Shown here: positions 49,404 through 62,814 of the stretch, piece after piece
Numbering within the stretch: the stretch's first letter is position 1
Layout of the letters: each line of letters opens with the position of its first letter
NCBI GenBank assembly: GCA_018902385.1
Contig: JABSSW010000065.1
Location: forward strand, 146,144-210,143
DNA length: 64,000 nucleotides
DNA from: Physcia stellaris
Lineage: Eukaryota; Ascomycota; Lecanoromycetes; Caliciales; Physciaceae
Reading direction: 5' to 3'
Made by a program: the position numbers and the translations under genes
The notes under the pieces: generated by a model
Databases searched by the model: none
The model's input: only the letters and a program-made list of their open reading frames with translations
Told to the model about the DNA's origin: nothing

Positions 49404-49928
49404 TTGAAAATTTTTGAAAAAAATTCGATTTTTTTGATATGTAATAAATTTATTCGTTTTGATTTTTTAACGAACATTTCGAATAGATTTTCGATGATCA
49501 AATATGACTTTTGTTGTTTTCGAAACGAAATGAATAAACGAATAATTGATGCGATTTTCAACGTTTTTGATGTTGATTTAAATGCAAAAATTGAAAAACG
49601 TGATAATTTTGATACAACAATTGAACGTGAAACGATTTCTGTTCAAAATAATGATTTTTTTGATATTGCAATTGATGAAATTGATGAAATCATAAAAAAA
49701 ATATCGAAAAGTGAATTTTTCGAAATCATTTCTGAAAAAATAATAAATGATATGAACATCAATGTTGATTCATTTCGTGATAAAAATGTTGCAAAAAATG
49801 TAAACATTACGATTATTGCGAACATCGTTTTTGATACAAATTCGACGATTTCGTTTCGAAATGAAATAAAAAATGCGAACATTGTTTTTGATAAAAAATG
49901 TGTTCGTATCGCGATCATTGCGATTTGA
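49404..49928 (+). other. Unrecognised 174-codon open frame in the AT block
   Basis: An unusually long uninterrupted frame for this block. The composition is acidic (FDIAIDEIDEIIKKISKSEF) with no finger, membrane helix or known motif. In the flank of element A, it may be part of the older element that A entered. Real coding origin is uncertain. Confidence 0.25.
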
Positions 49929-50636
49929 CTTGATGTAAATTTCGCGATATCGTTTGCAAATTTCGTTTGTTGTTGTTGTTTTGTTTTGTGAATTTACTTT
50001 TTGATTCGCAAAATTTTCAACTTTTTTTGTTTTTGCGAATCAAATTTCTGATACAACATTTTGCATAAAGTATCGAGTTTTTGCGTCAAATAATTTTGCA
50101 AATAAAACGTTTATTCAAAAAATCATTGCTTTGCAAAATTTTGAAAACAATAACGAACAATGAAACGTGTTTTTGTTTCAAAATGTTTTTTCGTTTTCGA
50201 TTCAAAATTCGCTAGAAATTTATTGACGTCGCGATAAATAATTATGTTTTTTTGTACATTACGTTTGCATCGAAATACTTCGCAAATATAAAAAAATTTG
50301 AATAGAAAATGTCGAGTTCTCGCTGATAAATTGAATCGAAATGCGACATGATGTAAAAAAAAAAATCGAAACGAATCGATCAAACAATTAGATAAATAAT
50401 AAATAAATAAAAAATAAATAAATAAATCGATAAATAAATTTGTTGACGTCAAATGATCAAATATTCGATGTGATTTTTAATACAATAAAATCAAATATTT
50501 TTCAACGAAATTGATGATATTTTTCGATTTTGTTGCTATTCAACGATGTTGATACGATTCAGCGACGTTGATCGTTGCTAAGAAAATTCTAAACAATTTG
50601 AAAAATTGTCGATCGTATGTTCGATGATATTATCAT
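49929..50636. other. AT-rich sequence without recognised gene
   Basis: It contains an ATAA-rich microsatellite-like run (about 50,393-50,435). Nothing else is supported. Confidence 0.4.
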
Positions 50637-50796
50637 TGTTACGATAAATCGTGATGTGAATGAATAATATGTTTGATTGTTATTATTTAGAAAACAGAAA
50701 ACAAAATATGAATTCGTGTCGAAATTTTGCGAAAACGTTAATTTTTTCTGATCAAAATATTTTAATTTCAGCTTTATGTGAAAATTTATCGTAACA
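50637..50796. mobile_element. 160-bp TIR element (MITE-like), copy 2
   Basis: Same ends and length as the copy at 42,013-42,172. The interior is nearly identical (TGAATGAATAATATGTTTGA and TTTTTTCTGATCAAAATATT shared). Confidence 0.72.
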
Positions 50797-50810
50797 ATAT
50801 CGTTGATTGC

Positions 50811-51012
50811 ATTATTGCTACGAGATTTGCAATTCAACGAAACAACGTATATATTACGAAACTTGTAATTCAACGAAACAACGTATTACGAAATCAATTA
50901 CGAAATTTGCAATTCAACGAAACAACGTATATATTACGAAATTTGCAATTCAACGAAACAACGTATTACGAAATTTGCAATTTAACGAAACAACGTGTTA
51001 CGAAATCAACGT
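50811..51012. repeat. Minisatellite, about 30-39 bp units
   Basis: Five units of a TTGCAATTCAACGAAACAAC core followed by GTAT(ATAT)TACGAAA. It lies just after MITE copy 2. Confidence 0.8.
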
Positions 51013-51698
51013 GACAACGTTATCAAATTTTGAGCAATTTCTGATTCAATTGCTCAATTTGTATGATAAATTGTATGATAATCAAACAGTTGATTTGAAA
51101 ATCTTTGTGAATTTTCGTCGATTTCAGAATTTTTAAACTGAATACGAAATAAATTGATTCGAAATAAAATTTATTCGCAAATCGTGTTTTTCACGTTAAA
51201 AAATCATTTTTGTATTGAATTAAATCGATTATGATGCAAAAATCACGAACGATTACGAAAAAAATCAATAATATGATTTGATTAAAATTATATAATTTTA
51301 ATTCTGATTTGTCATTTGTAATTGTTACGATACATTACGATTTTGATCAACGATCGCTTTTTATGACGATGAAATTCATCTGTACGAAATGTTAATTACG
51401 AATTTGTTATTTTGTTGTTATTGAAAAAATCATGAATAATTATCATTTTATTGTTTTGAATTTCGTTATTCTTGTAAATTACATGCAGATGAAAGCACAA
51501 AAAATATGCGAATATCAAAACATGAATTTCAACAAAAACGCATTAATTTTGTTTTCGTCAAATTATATTAATTGAATTTTGATTGCAACATTTGCACAAC
51601 ACATTTGCGAAAATTGTATTTTTAACACTTTTTCACAACAATCGTTTGTGTTATTTGTTTTGTATTTTAACGAATTCAGTTTGAAATTTTCGTGCAAA
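51013..51698. other. AT-rich sequence, no gene seen
   Basis: Moderately mutated, no family match on either strand. Confidence 0.4.
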
Positions 51699-51784
51699 CT
51701 TTTTCAACGATGTAATTTTTTCAACGATGTGATTTTCTCAACGATGTAATTTTTTCAACGATGTAATTTTTTCAACGATGTGTT
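51699..51784. repeat. 17-bp minisatellite, 5 units
   Basis: Unit TTTTTTCAACGATGTAA with small variants (GTGA, TTTTCTC). Confidence 0.85.
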
Positions 51785-52015
51785 GTTTGAAATTTTCGAA
51801 CAAACTTTTTCAATGCGATGAATTCGATGCGAAAATGCAAAATCGAACGAATCGAAATTCGATGATTTATTGACTTCGAATATGACGTAAAATCGATTCG
51901 TAAAACGTGCGATCGAACGATCGAAAACGTTTTGAATTTTTTCATGAAATAAAATATCGATGTGAAATTTGATATTTAAAATTGAATAAAAAATACATCA
52001 TAAAACAAATATCAA

Positions 52016-52270
52016 TTGTTTGAATTTTGCGATGTTGAACGAAAATGCAAATCACATCATGATTTGATAACATCATTGTGTTTCAAAATTTTCAAATATT
52101 TTTGCGACATCAATAAATCGATATCTATGAAATTTGACTGTAAAAAATTCATTAAATATGTCGATGCAATGTCAAAAGCTGAAAATAATCGAAAAATCGA
52201 TAAGAAAAATGATGTATCGAATGCGACGAACATGCATCGATGCAAAAAATGCAAAATCGAATCTTTTTGA
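52016..52270 (+). other. Unrecognised 84-codon frame
   Basis: Reads CDVERKCKSHHDLITSLCFK ... KKFIKYVDAMSKAENNRK ... MHRCKKCKIES, protein-like in composition with Cys and His pairs, in a less mutated stretch. No family recognised and no start context that convinces. Confidence 0.25.
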
Positions 52271-52384
52271 TTTGATTAAATTTTGTCAAAGAATCAAATC
52301 GATTAATATGCGAAAAGATCAAATATTTTTAACATTATTTGTTTTTCTTGATCGAATTTCTATTTTGCAAAATCGAATATGTAA

Positions 52385-52590
52385 TATGATTGCATAATAC
52401 GCTTTCTCGAAATTGTATTGTTTGATTGTACAATACGTTTTCTGAAACGATATTATCTGAACGTGAACATTTTGATCTGTACACTTTTTCGAAGTTGTAT
52501 TGTCTAATAGATTGTTTCTTTTTTTTTAACAATTGTACAGTAAATCAATACGCTTTTTCGAAATTGTATTGTCATCGTTGTATTTTTTTT
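52385..52590. repeat. Repeated palindromic-type unit
   Basis: Four variants of AATACGCTTTCTCGAAATTG followed by TATT, each with AATAC...GTATT ends that can pair. Unit spacing is about 50-65 bp. Confidence 0.6.
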
Positions 52591-53644
52591 TTCGTATTTA
52601 TCGAGCGATTAAGTTTCAAAAGATAATAAAAAGAAAAAACGAAATTAATCGTGTTAAATCAAGACGAAATCACAACAAAAATAAATTTTTATCATATTCG
52701 TTAAACAATAAAACAAATAAACAAAACATACAACAACTTTTAATTTTTTCAAATCGATTCACGATTGACAAAAAAGATGAACGAACAAACAACAAACAAA
52801 CAACATGTTAATTTCTTCAAAATAATGACTTTTTCGAAATAGAAAAATCAATACTTTTTCAAAATAAAACGAAAAGAAACGAAATTTCAATAACGTTGTT
52901 TCATGAATATTTCATTGTTTTCAACTCTTGAAACATTTGACATGATTCAATCAATAAATCAATAAATGACGAAACGTTTTTGACAATGTTTGCAAACAAA
53001 AAAAAAACGCGAAAATGTCGAAAAAAATAAACGCATCGAAATAAAAAATCGAAAAATTCGCAAAAATGACGTGCGAATTGAATGTTTCATCGAAACGTGT
53101 GTTGTTGAAAATGTTTCGAATTTAATCGATTTGAAAACAAATAAAATCGTCGCATTGAAATATGACGTAATGCGCGTTTGTATGAAATCAAATTTGCAAT
53201 TGTTTTTAAAATTGCATTTGTCAAAATCGCGCGAAAACAACGATTTGTTATGACGTGATTGCAAATCAAATGAATTTGATTTTTCAACGAACATGCGAAT
53301 CAAATCGTTCACAATGAAATAAAATTTCGATGATATAAATGTTTGAAACGAAATGAACGAAACATGTTATGACACAAGATCAAATTAAATGATATGAATT
53401 TAAATCAAATATTTTGACATGATTTTTGACAAAAATTTTGTCGTTATTTCATATTAAATGAATGATGATCAAACAACTGATTCGCAATTATTGTACATAA
53501 ATTGACATTTTGTCGTTCATAATTTTTAAATCAATCAATTCACACATTACGCATAACAATTGATAATATCATTCAAACGATAATTTGTACGTAAACAAAA
53601 CGACATCATTTTTTGTTTTTTAACGTATCAATTTTCGAACAGTT

Positions 53645-54036
53645 TTGCATTTTGTACGCAAGTCATTTGTTCATCAATATTTTTTTCGTTGTCATCGTCG
53701 AAAATTTTATTGTTTTTTCGATTTGACGTTTCGATCGAAATCAATCATCAACAACAAACATTCAATTGAAAATGAAAATTTCAATCAAATTTCTCATTTT
53801 CTTTACAATTTTCAGCAAAAACGATTGATTTTTTTTTCAAATATTCAAAACATTTCGATTTTTCGTGAAAATTCGCGTTGTCATCGTTCAATGACGACGC
53901 ATTTGAATGTCAATTTATCATCGAATTTTTGTTTGATTCGAACAATTCAATTTAACGATTTCATTTGTTTTTTTATCAACAAATAATTTGTTCAACAAGT
54001 TTTGAAAATTTCAATTCGTTTTTTTTTTGTTTTGTT
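53645..54036 (+). mobile_element. Left part of an older Gypsy-type element split by element B
   Basis: A 113-codon frame with Cys/His-rich patches runs up to the insertion point of B. The inserted element interrupts it and related gag-like sequence resumes at 60,571. Assignment to the same older element as 60.6-62.8 kb is an inference from position. Broken. Confidence 0.35.
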
Positions 54037-54346
54037 CGTAAGAAATTCAGAATTCAAAATCTGCAAAAAACGCGAATCGAATTTCGACTGTCGAAATTTC
54101 AAATCAAACAGATTCGAAACATCAAATCGATTATACAATGAAACAAACAGTTTCGTCATATTAATAAAATCAGCGCAACAACGATTATCGCATCGATATT
54201 TGCGCATATGCGCTGAATGATGTGTACGTTGCATCAAGCAAAACGAATATATAACAAACTTTGTGAAAAGTAATTAGTTTTGCAATTATTAATCTAAAAA
54301 TAATATCGTTTTCTGTTATACATTTCTGATGCTCAAGTCTTTTACA
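54037..54346 (+). repeat. 5' LTR of element B
   Basis: 310 bp, ending TTTTACA. It differs from its partner at about 20 sites, all transitions by eye. Confidence 0.85.
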
Positions 54347-57300
54347 TTTTAATAATTATCATAATTTACGATTAGCATCACTCGTGTATAATTACAACTA
54401 AATATATCTCAATGATTGCACGCGATATTTCATCATTGTCAAATTCAAATGCGAAATCTTTGTTCGAAGAATTTGAAAAAAAAACATTCATTGCACAATG
54501 AAAAGTTTATACTCGTCAGCAAGTGATTTTAGCACGTCAACGTTTCATACAATCATCGTTTTTTGTTGCATCTGAAATTTCTCGTCGCAACGATAAGTTT
54601 TATCACATCAAGACAATTGAACAAGCATTTACGTTTTACATCGAAAAATTCTACGTCGAATGAATATCTCATACTCGAATCATGAAAAATCAATTCAAAA
54701 TCAATCAATGCGATCGTTTCGCAGACGATTCGAATAATATTAAATTTGTGTACGTTAAAATTTTCTTGAAGCGAAAAATCACTATTCACATGTTATGAGA
54801 AATCGACGTCATTGCAAAATCAAATGAAAAACGCACTTGAATCGAATACAAAAACTTTCTGAAAATCAACGTATAAAAAATTTTCATCAAAATCGAAAAT
54901 ATTTACGATAAATATTTGAACTACAAACAAATCAACAAACAATTTGTCATGAATTATAACGTCAATCGAATCGTTCTCATGACTCAACTTACGTCGAAAC
55001 TGAAATTCAATAATCACGAAAAGTTTCAGAATTTCATAAAAAAATTGCTTTCGAAACATAAACGTTTTCTCGCTAAAAAACGCGATATGCATACTAAAAT
55101 TGAAATTCTTAATCGTCTCAAGAAGATCGAAAACGCTGATTATCAAAATAATCAACATAACAAACAAAAAGTCATCGAAATTAACATCAACAATGATTTC
55201 AACAAACGAAAAAGAAATGACGATAATTTCATCAACGAAAAAAAACAATTCAACAAAAAAAGCAAACTCAACAACAATGACAACGAAAATAACAATGACA
55301 ATGAAAAAAACGATAAGAAATTCAAATTCGATAATTTTAACAAGAATTCAATCAAGCTCAAACTGTATCGTTGAATCAAAATCGAATTCGCTGTCATAAA
55401 AAAAAATAAAAAATGTTTTGAATGTGATAAAAACGATCACGATATCAACGCTTGCATCAATAAAAAAAAATGCATTGTTTTTGCAAAGTTTCTGTTCGAA
55501 ATCGAAAAAACAAAAAACTAAACGACTTGACATTTTTCAATCAAATTGACATAGTGAAAAACTTTTTAACGAACAATAGCAACGACGACGAATTTTTCTC
55601 GACGAGTTTTAGCGATATCATCAGCAAACGTCGTCGAAAGAAATTTCGCACGATTAAATGCGATAAAATCAAAATCAAAATCAATGACAATGAGATTTTT
55701 GCAATCATGAATTCAAAAACAAAAATTAATTTGATAAATAACGTTTTTGTTAAAAAGTTCAAACTAGTTTTATTCGACGTTTTTTTCTGTGAAGTCATGA
55801 CTTTTGACAGTAATCAGCTCAAAATTTATGAAATTTATTTCGTACGACTAGAAATTTCGAACGAGAACGACGTGAATCGTTTTTTCAACGAAAACTTTCT
55901 AGAAATCGATTTATTCTGAAATATATCGTTAAATTTGTCATGATTTAAATTATCAAAAACAGAAATAAATTGAACTGCTAATAAAATTCGATTTTGACAA
56001 TTATCAATTCAGAATTTTTTTTTCATCATGAATCGTATCGAGAAAATCGAATCAAAAAAATTAATCAATGATATAATTGACGAAAAGAATGAAATTTTCG
56101 TCATGTTCGTACGATCGTTTCGTGACGAAAAAAATGATTTCGATGAAATACATATCGAGCGACGAATTCAAATAAATTCAATTCTAGTGAAAATAGAAAA
56201 AAAATCAGACATCAAGATCATCATATCTGAAATTCTGAAAAAATTCGCAAAAATCTCGAATGAAAAAAAGATTTACGAATTGTCGATTCATGAATTTGAC
56301 GATCACGCAATAAATTTGAAATCGAACAAAAAATTTTCTTATGAATCAATCTATTCGCTATTTGAAAACGAATTAACAATATTGAAAATTTATTTGAACA
56401 AACATTTGAAAAACGATTTTATCAAATCGTTTATCTTCGCAACAAAAATTTCAATTTTTTTCGTCAAGAAAAAGAACGAAAGTCTACGTCTGTGCGTGAA
56501 TTACAAAGATTTAAATCTGTTAATTATCAAAAACAGATATTTTTTATCGTTGATCGATGAAAACTTTGATCGTTTTAACAAAATTCGAATTTATACAAGT
56601 TTCGATATGATTGCAACATACAATAGATTTCGTATCAGAAAAAATGATGAATGAAAAACAACGTTTCGAACGCGATATGAACATTTTGAATATATCGTTT
56701 TATTTTTTGATTTCACTAATGCATTTGCAACGTTTCAGAATTTTGTCAACAAGATTTTGACAAAACGATTCGATTTTTGCGTCATAATATATTTTAACGA
56801 TATCGTCATTTATTCTATGAACAGAAAGCAACATATCGAAAACGTTAAATGAATTTTTTAACGCTTAAAGAAACATAAATTGTTCATCAATAACGACAAA
56901 TGCAAATGATTCACAAACAATATCGAGTTTTTGAATTTTGTCGTCTTTTCAAAAAGTGTGCAAATACAAAAAAACAAAATCGATGCGATACAAAATTGAT
57001 CGATTTCGAAAAACGTGTTTGAAATTCTGAATTTTTTGAAATTGTGTAATTTTTACAGACGTTTCATCAAGAACTTCAATAAATTGACATTATTTTTCAT
57101 TTTCATGCTAAAAAAATCAGCAAATTTTCACAAGAAAAAAATCAAACGAAAACGAACTGTCAATCGAAATCGAAATCGAAATAAAAAGCGAGTATCAAAT
57201 AGTTTTTTGATTTTCGAAATTTTCGAAACGTTCAAATTTTTTAAACAGACGTTTTTGAAAACATTCATTTTTCGACATTTCGATTCAATTAAACGAATTC

Positions 57301-60260
57301 GCGTGAAAATCGACGCTTCGAACAAAATCATAAAAAAAATTCTGTGTCAATCAGACGACGAAAAACATTGACATTCGATAATTTATTTCTCGAAAAAAAT
57401 GATTTCGACGAAATGTTATTACGAAATTCATGACAAGAAACTATTGATTATTGTATTTGTTTTCAAACAATGACGTCATTATTTCGAAAAAATCAAAAAA
57501 AAAATTTTCGTTTTGACAAATCATCGAAATTTCAATCGCTTCATGACAACAACGAAACTGTCATTTCGACAAATTCGATGAATTCAAAAATTATCACGTT
57601 ACGATTTCATCATCGATTATCGTTTTGATACAAAGAATTTTGCGAACGATTTGTTTCGACGATCAAATCATATGATGATTTTTGAAAAGAAAATCGAAAA
57701 CAATCGTCAAATTTTGAATCAATTGCGACGATTTCTTCAAACAAACTCGTTGAAATTTCGAGCTTGTATCGATGCGATTCAAGCAACAATGCAAAAATCA
57801 AACTATCAACACGATTCGTTTTCGAAATGTCAAAATGTTCAAGAAACGAAATCAAACGTGATCATCAATGAGTGAAAAATCATAATATTGAATAGTGCAA
57901 CAATTTTTCGATCGATCGATGAAATGATTGCGCGAAAACATATTCACGAAATCGAAACAACATACGACGAAAAAATCATCGAAAAAATTACTGAATTGAT
58001 GCGATCATTGTTAAACAAAAATCTTTGCGTCGTACAAGTGAGAAAAAAATTAACTATTTCTGATATGTACAATGAGCAATGACGAGACGAAAATGAAATG
58101 CTATGACACGAAAAGTGCTTGTATCTGTCATCAAGTCTGAAAAAAAACGTCATTAAATCGAATCATGACAATTTTTTGATCGAACATTTTGACGTTGAAC
58201 GCATCTTAAAATTGATACAAAAAAAATACTATTGATCAAATTCAAAACGAAATGAAAAAAACATCGAGCAAAATCGTGACATGCGTGCACAAATCAAAAA
58301 ATATTGCGAAACATGCGTCATCTGCAAAAAAAGCAAAGTTTCTCGTCACAAATCATACGAAAAACTATCGTTTTTTTCTATATCGAAATTCAAATGAATT
58401 GATTTGACAATGAATTTCGTGACAAAACTATTTGAAAGCAAAACATGAAACGAAATCACACATGACTCGATATTCGTCGTGATGAATAAACTGACGAAAA
58501 TGATTCATTACATTTCAATCACGAAAACAGTGATCGCAAAAAATCTGACTGAAATTCTGATACGAAAAATAATAAAACTTTATGATTTTTCGTCGTCAAT
58601 AACAATTGATCGAAATTTCATTTTCACGTCAAAATATCACGATTCGTTGTGTTACGCATTCAAAATCAAATTCAAATTGTTCACGACATATCATTCGCAA
58701 ATCGATGATCAAACAAAACGACAAAATAACATCATGAAACAATATTTTCGAACGTTCGTCAATTTCGAACAAAACAATTGAATAAAATTATTGTTCATGA
58801 CGAAATTCGTTTACAACAACAATAAACATGCGTTTATTCAAATGTCATCATTCGAAATCATGCAAAAATACATTTCAAAAATGTCATTCGAAAATTTCGC
58901 GAATTTCAAAATTAAATCAAAATCTGTCAACGAACATGTCAAATATCTGACAAAATTGCTAAATGTATTTAAAATCAATTTAATTCACGCACAAAAACAA
59001 CAAATCAAATACAAAAATGTTAAAACAAAAACGTCGATGAAATTCAAAATGAAAAATTACGTCAATTTCAACGTCAAAAATATTCGCACAAAACGTAATA
59101 AAAAATTCGAATGAAAATTCTTCGAATCATTCAAAATATTCGAAATTATAAAAAATCAAATTTATCGTATAGATATATCAAAACGTTGACGAATTCACAA
59201 TGTTTTTCATGTGTCGTTTCTTGAAAAAATCAAAATTAAACGAAAAAAAAAGAATTTCGTTAAAACTCACATATCAGTTCAAGAATATTGACATTGAGAA
59301 AAACGAAATCACAGAAAAAGTATACGACGTTGAAGCAATTGAAAATAATAAAATTTTCAAAAAAAATCAGATTTCGAAAAAATCATACAGCGAATCAAAT
59401 TTTTACTATTTCATTCGTTGAAAAAACTATGAAAAACGCATTTGAAAATCAATATCGATGATCAAACATTTGAGAAATTTGATACGAAAATTTCACACAA
59501 AGAATTCGAAAAAAAACGATGTCAACAAATTGTCGAATCGACGTCGTATTCGACGTCAAATAAATGCAATTTTCTTGATGAAATCATTGATTAAAAAACA
59601 AACTCGTCAATGATTTTGTGCTGTTTATTGTCAAGAATTTACGTCGCATGAAAAATTGAATTGTGTCAAAAACATTTTCAGAAATTGTTGTTCGATTTAA
59701 TCGAACGTCGAATATCGTGATAAGATAAAAATAAAAAATCGAAAAAATTTTCGAAATTTGATATATTCAATGCGATCGCGTTTATTCGACGTTTTTCGCG
59801 TTTAATCATTTTTTTTTTGAACAATTCGTCGATTTCAATATACGAAACAAAAAAATAAAAAAATAATGATTGATTCAAATTCAAATTTCATTGTCATTCA
59901 ATTAATTGTCAATCATCAAATCGAAAATCGTGAATTGTACGAAATCAAGTTTTCGATATTGAAAGCAACGAACAATCAAATCATCAAATCATGTTTTTTT
60001 TGAATCATTCAAAAAATGTACTTTCAGATTTTTAACGCAAATTGACTAAAAATCAAATAGAATGATAAATTATTCGATGCGAAAATCACGATCACAATGA
60101 TTTTTCAAATTATAAAATTTTCGAATGCGAAAATCGCGATTACAGCGATTTTTCAAATCTCATGAATACAGCGTAAAAACACAAACTTTCAATTTCAACA
60201 ATGATTCAAATCAGATGATATTGTTATTTCAAAAAATTTCGATGTTTAAAAAAAAGCGCG

Positions 60261-60570
60261 TGTAAGAAATTCAGAATTCAAAATTTGCAAAAAGCGCGAA
60301 TCGAATTTCGACTGTCGAGATTTCAAATCAAACAGATTCGAAACATCAAATCGATTATACAATGAGACAAACAATTTCGTTATATTAATAAAATCAGCGC
60401 AACAACGATTATCGCATCGATATTTGCGCATATGCGTTGAATGATGTGTACGTTGCATCAAGCAAAACGAGTATATAACAAATTTTGTGAAAGATAATTA
60501 ATTTTGCAATTATTAGTTTAGAAACAATATCGTTTTCTGCTATACATTTCTGATGTTCAAGTTTTTTACA
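60261..60570 (+). repeat. 3' LTR of element B
   Basis: 310 bp, TGTAAGAAATTC to TTTTTTACA, followed directly by the TTGTT duplication. Confidence 0.85.
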
Positions 60571-62770
60571 TTGTTTATCATCATTTTATTTCAAATTTCA
60601 ATACGACACATTATTTTCATTTAAATCATTTTGATTGTTTTTACATCACAAATCATTCGCATTGCGTTTGAATTATTCGATTACATCGATACAATTGATT
60701 CAATTTATTTTGTCAATACATTTGCAAAAATTATTGTGAACAATATCGTAATTAATTGTTTTAAATCAATATCGTTGTCAATTATTAATCATTCAATTTC
60801 GACAAACATTGTTTATTCAGCAAAATGAATCGTCGACAAAATTCGTTTTCGTAAAAATTTTAAAATTTTCGTGATCGTCATCGAAACGTATCGAAACAAT
60901 CAATCATTTTTCGATTGAATTAATGATCGAATTACGTCATTCATTTTTGATTTAAAATCGACGATTGCAAATATTTTTTTTGATATTTTTTACGTTCATT
61001 TTTCGAAAAATTTACGTCGTAAATTTCAAATCATTTCGTCGACGTCGTTTTTTCAACGACGAAACAACATCATAATTTCGCTAAACATCATTTTTCGAAA
61101 CACAAAAATATCGAATTTATTTTCGCATTCAATTCAAATATGACGAACGAAAATAACAATTGACAAAACACGAAATTCACGCAACAACAATGACAAATTT
61201 TTAAACATTGATTACAAATGTTCGAAACGATATTCAAACAAAATTTCAAAACTTTGTCGAATCATTAAATTCAATCGAATTTTTTTGACAATGATGATGA
61301 CGTCAAATGAAATGTTCAAAAAACAAAATTTTTCGATTCGTAATACAAAAAAAAAAACGTTATTATCGACAATTCGATCGAACATTCGAACAAAAATACA
61401 TATTTTCGAAATGTTCATTTTTATTGAAAAAATTAAAAATATGATATTGTTCAAAAATGTTAATGTGATTCGAACAAATTTTTATAATTGTATGCGTGAT
61501 TACGCGTTACGTTAATACACAAAAATAATCAACGATAATCAAAAACGATTGATCAAATTCGAAAATGATGTAAAAAAATGAAAACGTTTGTTGTTGAAAC
61601 GATACAAAAAATCGTCATCAACAATGTTGACGATCATTACGAAAAAAAAATACACGATAAAAAATGTTCGTCGACATCGCGAATCATTCGATTTCGTTGA
61701 AATTATAATCAAAAAAATTAAATCGACAATGATGTCAATTTATTCGCAATTGTATTTAATTTACAATGAATTGAAATTGAAATTTCGACGAAATTTGATC
61801 AAATCGACAAAAAAAATTACAATGAATGAGTTTTTTCAACAATTTGATAATAAAAAAAAATATAATAAAACATCGAAAATCGATATCGATTTTATCATTT
61901 TTTTGAAAACGAACGTCGTTTTTAATTCAATTATCGTTTTCAATTATTAACATCAATTTCATTCGATTCGTATAATATTTTTTTTGTTATCAATGAGCGT
62001 GTAAATTACGAAAATTTCAATAAATTTTTTTCGCAATTTCGTCAAATTCAATATTCGACATCGTATTAATTTGAAAAACAAAATAACGTTTACATTTTTC
62101 AACAACGTTCATATCAGTCAAATTATTCAAATCGACAACAATCGACATAAAACACGCAAAAACGTTCATACGCAAATCAACAATATCGATTTCAACAAAC
62201 GCAACAAAACGAAATTCAAAAAAATCGAAACACGTTCGATTCGCGATTTCAATATTCGCAATTTTTACGTTTTAATAATTATTTTGTTAATTTTTCAAAT
62301 TCATTTTCGTTTTCGTTTAAACAAAATATTTATTTTAATCAAAATGAAACGTTTAATCAAAATAAAGCATTATATCGACGAACGTATTTTGCGAAAAAAA
62401 AAACAAAAAACAATTATTCAATCGATGAAAAAAATTATCAAAATGATCACAACATGAATATTGAAAACGCGTCAACGATATTTATGATAAATGATAAATA
62501 TCATGACGAAAAAACATTTCGAAATTCAAAAATTTAATGAAAATTATGTAATTCATGAATCATTCGAATATTTTGTGAATATTTCAATCAAACAAACGAA
62601 AATTTATTCATGCAAACGTTGTCAATCGAAATTTTATTTTAATAACAAATTTCATCGATATTTGCGTTCGTGTCGAACAATTTCGATTAAATTTGACACA
62701 TCGTCGACGAAAAATATTTATAATTATCAAACATTTATCATGAATACATTTTTGTTGTTTCGATTTTGAC
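60571..62770 (+). mobile_element. Gag and C2H2-finger part of an older Gypsy element
   Basis: The gag-like part (61.3-61.9 kb) reads FEMFIFIEKIKNMI and later QLYLIYNELKLKFRRNL, typical of one fungal Gypsy gag. A finger follows at 62.59-62.67 kb, SCKRCQSKFYFNNKFHRYLR. Broken and old; protease and RT do not follow on this strand. Confidence 0.6.
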
Positions 62771-62814
62771 GTCAAATTTCAATTCGATTGACATTCATTC
62801 ATTTTTCGAAATTT

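Larger units (their letters stand above)
54037..60570 (+). mobile_element. Ty3/Gypsy chromovirus-type LTR retrotransposon fossil B
   Basis: About 6.53 kb, flanked by a perfect 5-bp target duplication (TTGTT at 54,032 and 60,571), with two 310-bp LTRs (54,037-54,346 and 60,261-60,570), about 93 percent identical. Parts in order: gag with a CCHC knuckle (about 54.4-55.5 kb, CFECDKNDHDINAC), protease-like (55.7-55.9), reverse transcriptase (56.4-56.9, VNYKDLN and FDFTNAFATFQ), RNase H (57.2-57.4), integrase (58.2-58.8, CETCVICKKS) and a chromodomain-like C-terminus (59.3-59.5). It is broken by many lesions. It keeps more CT/AG than A, so it is probably the younger insertion. Confidence 0.88.
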
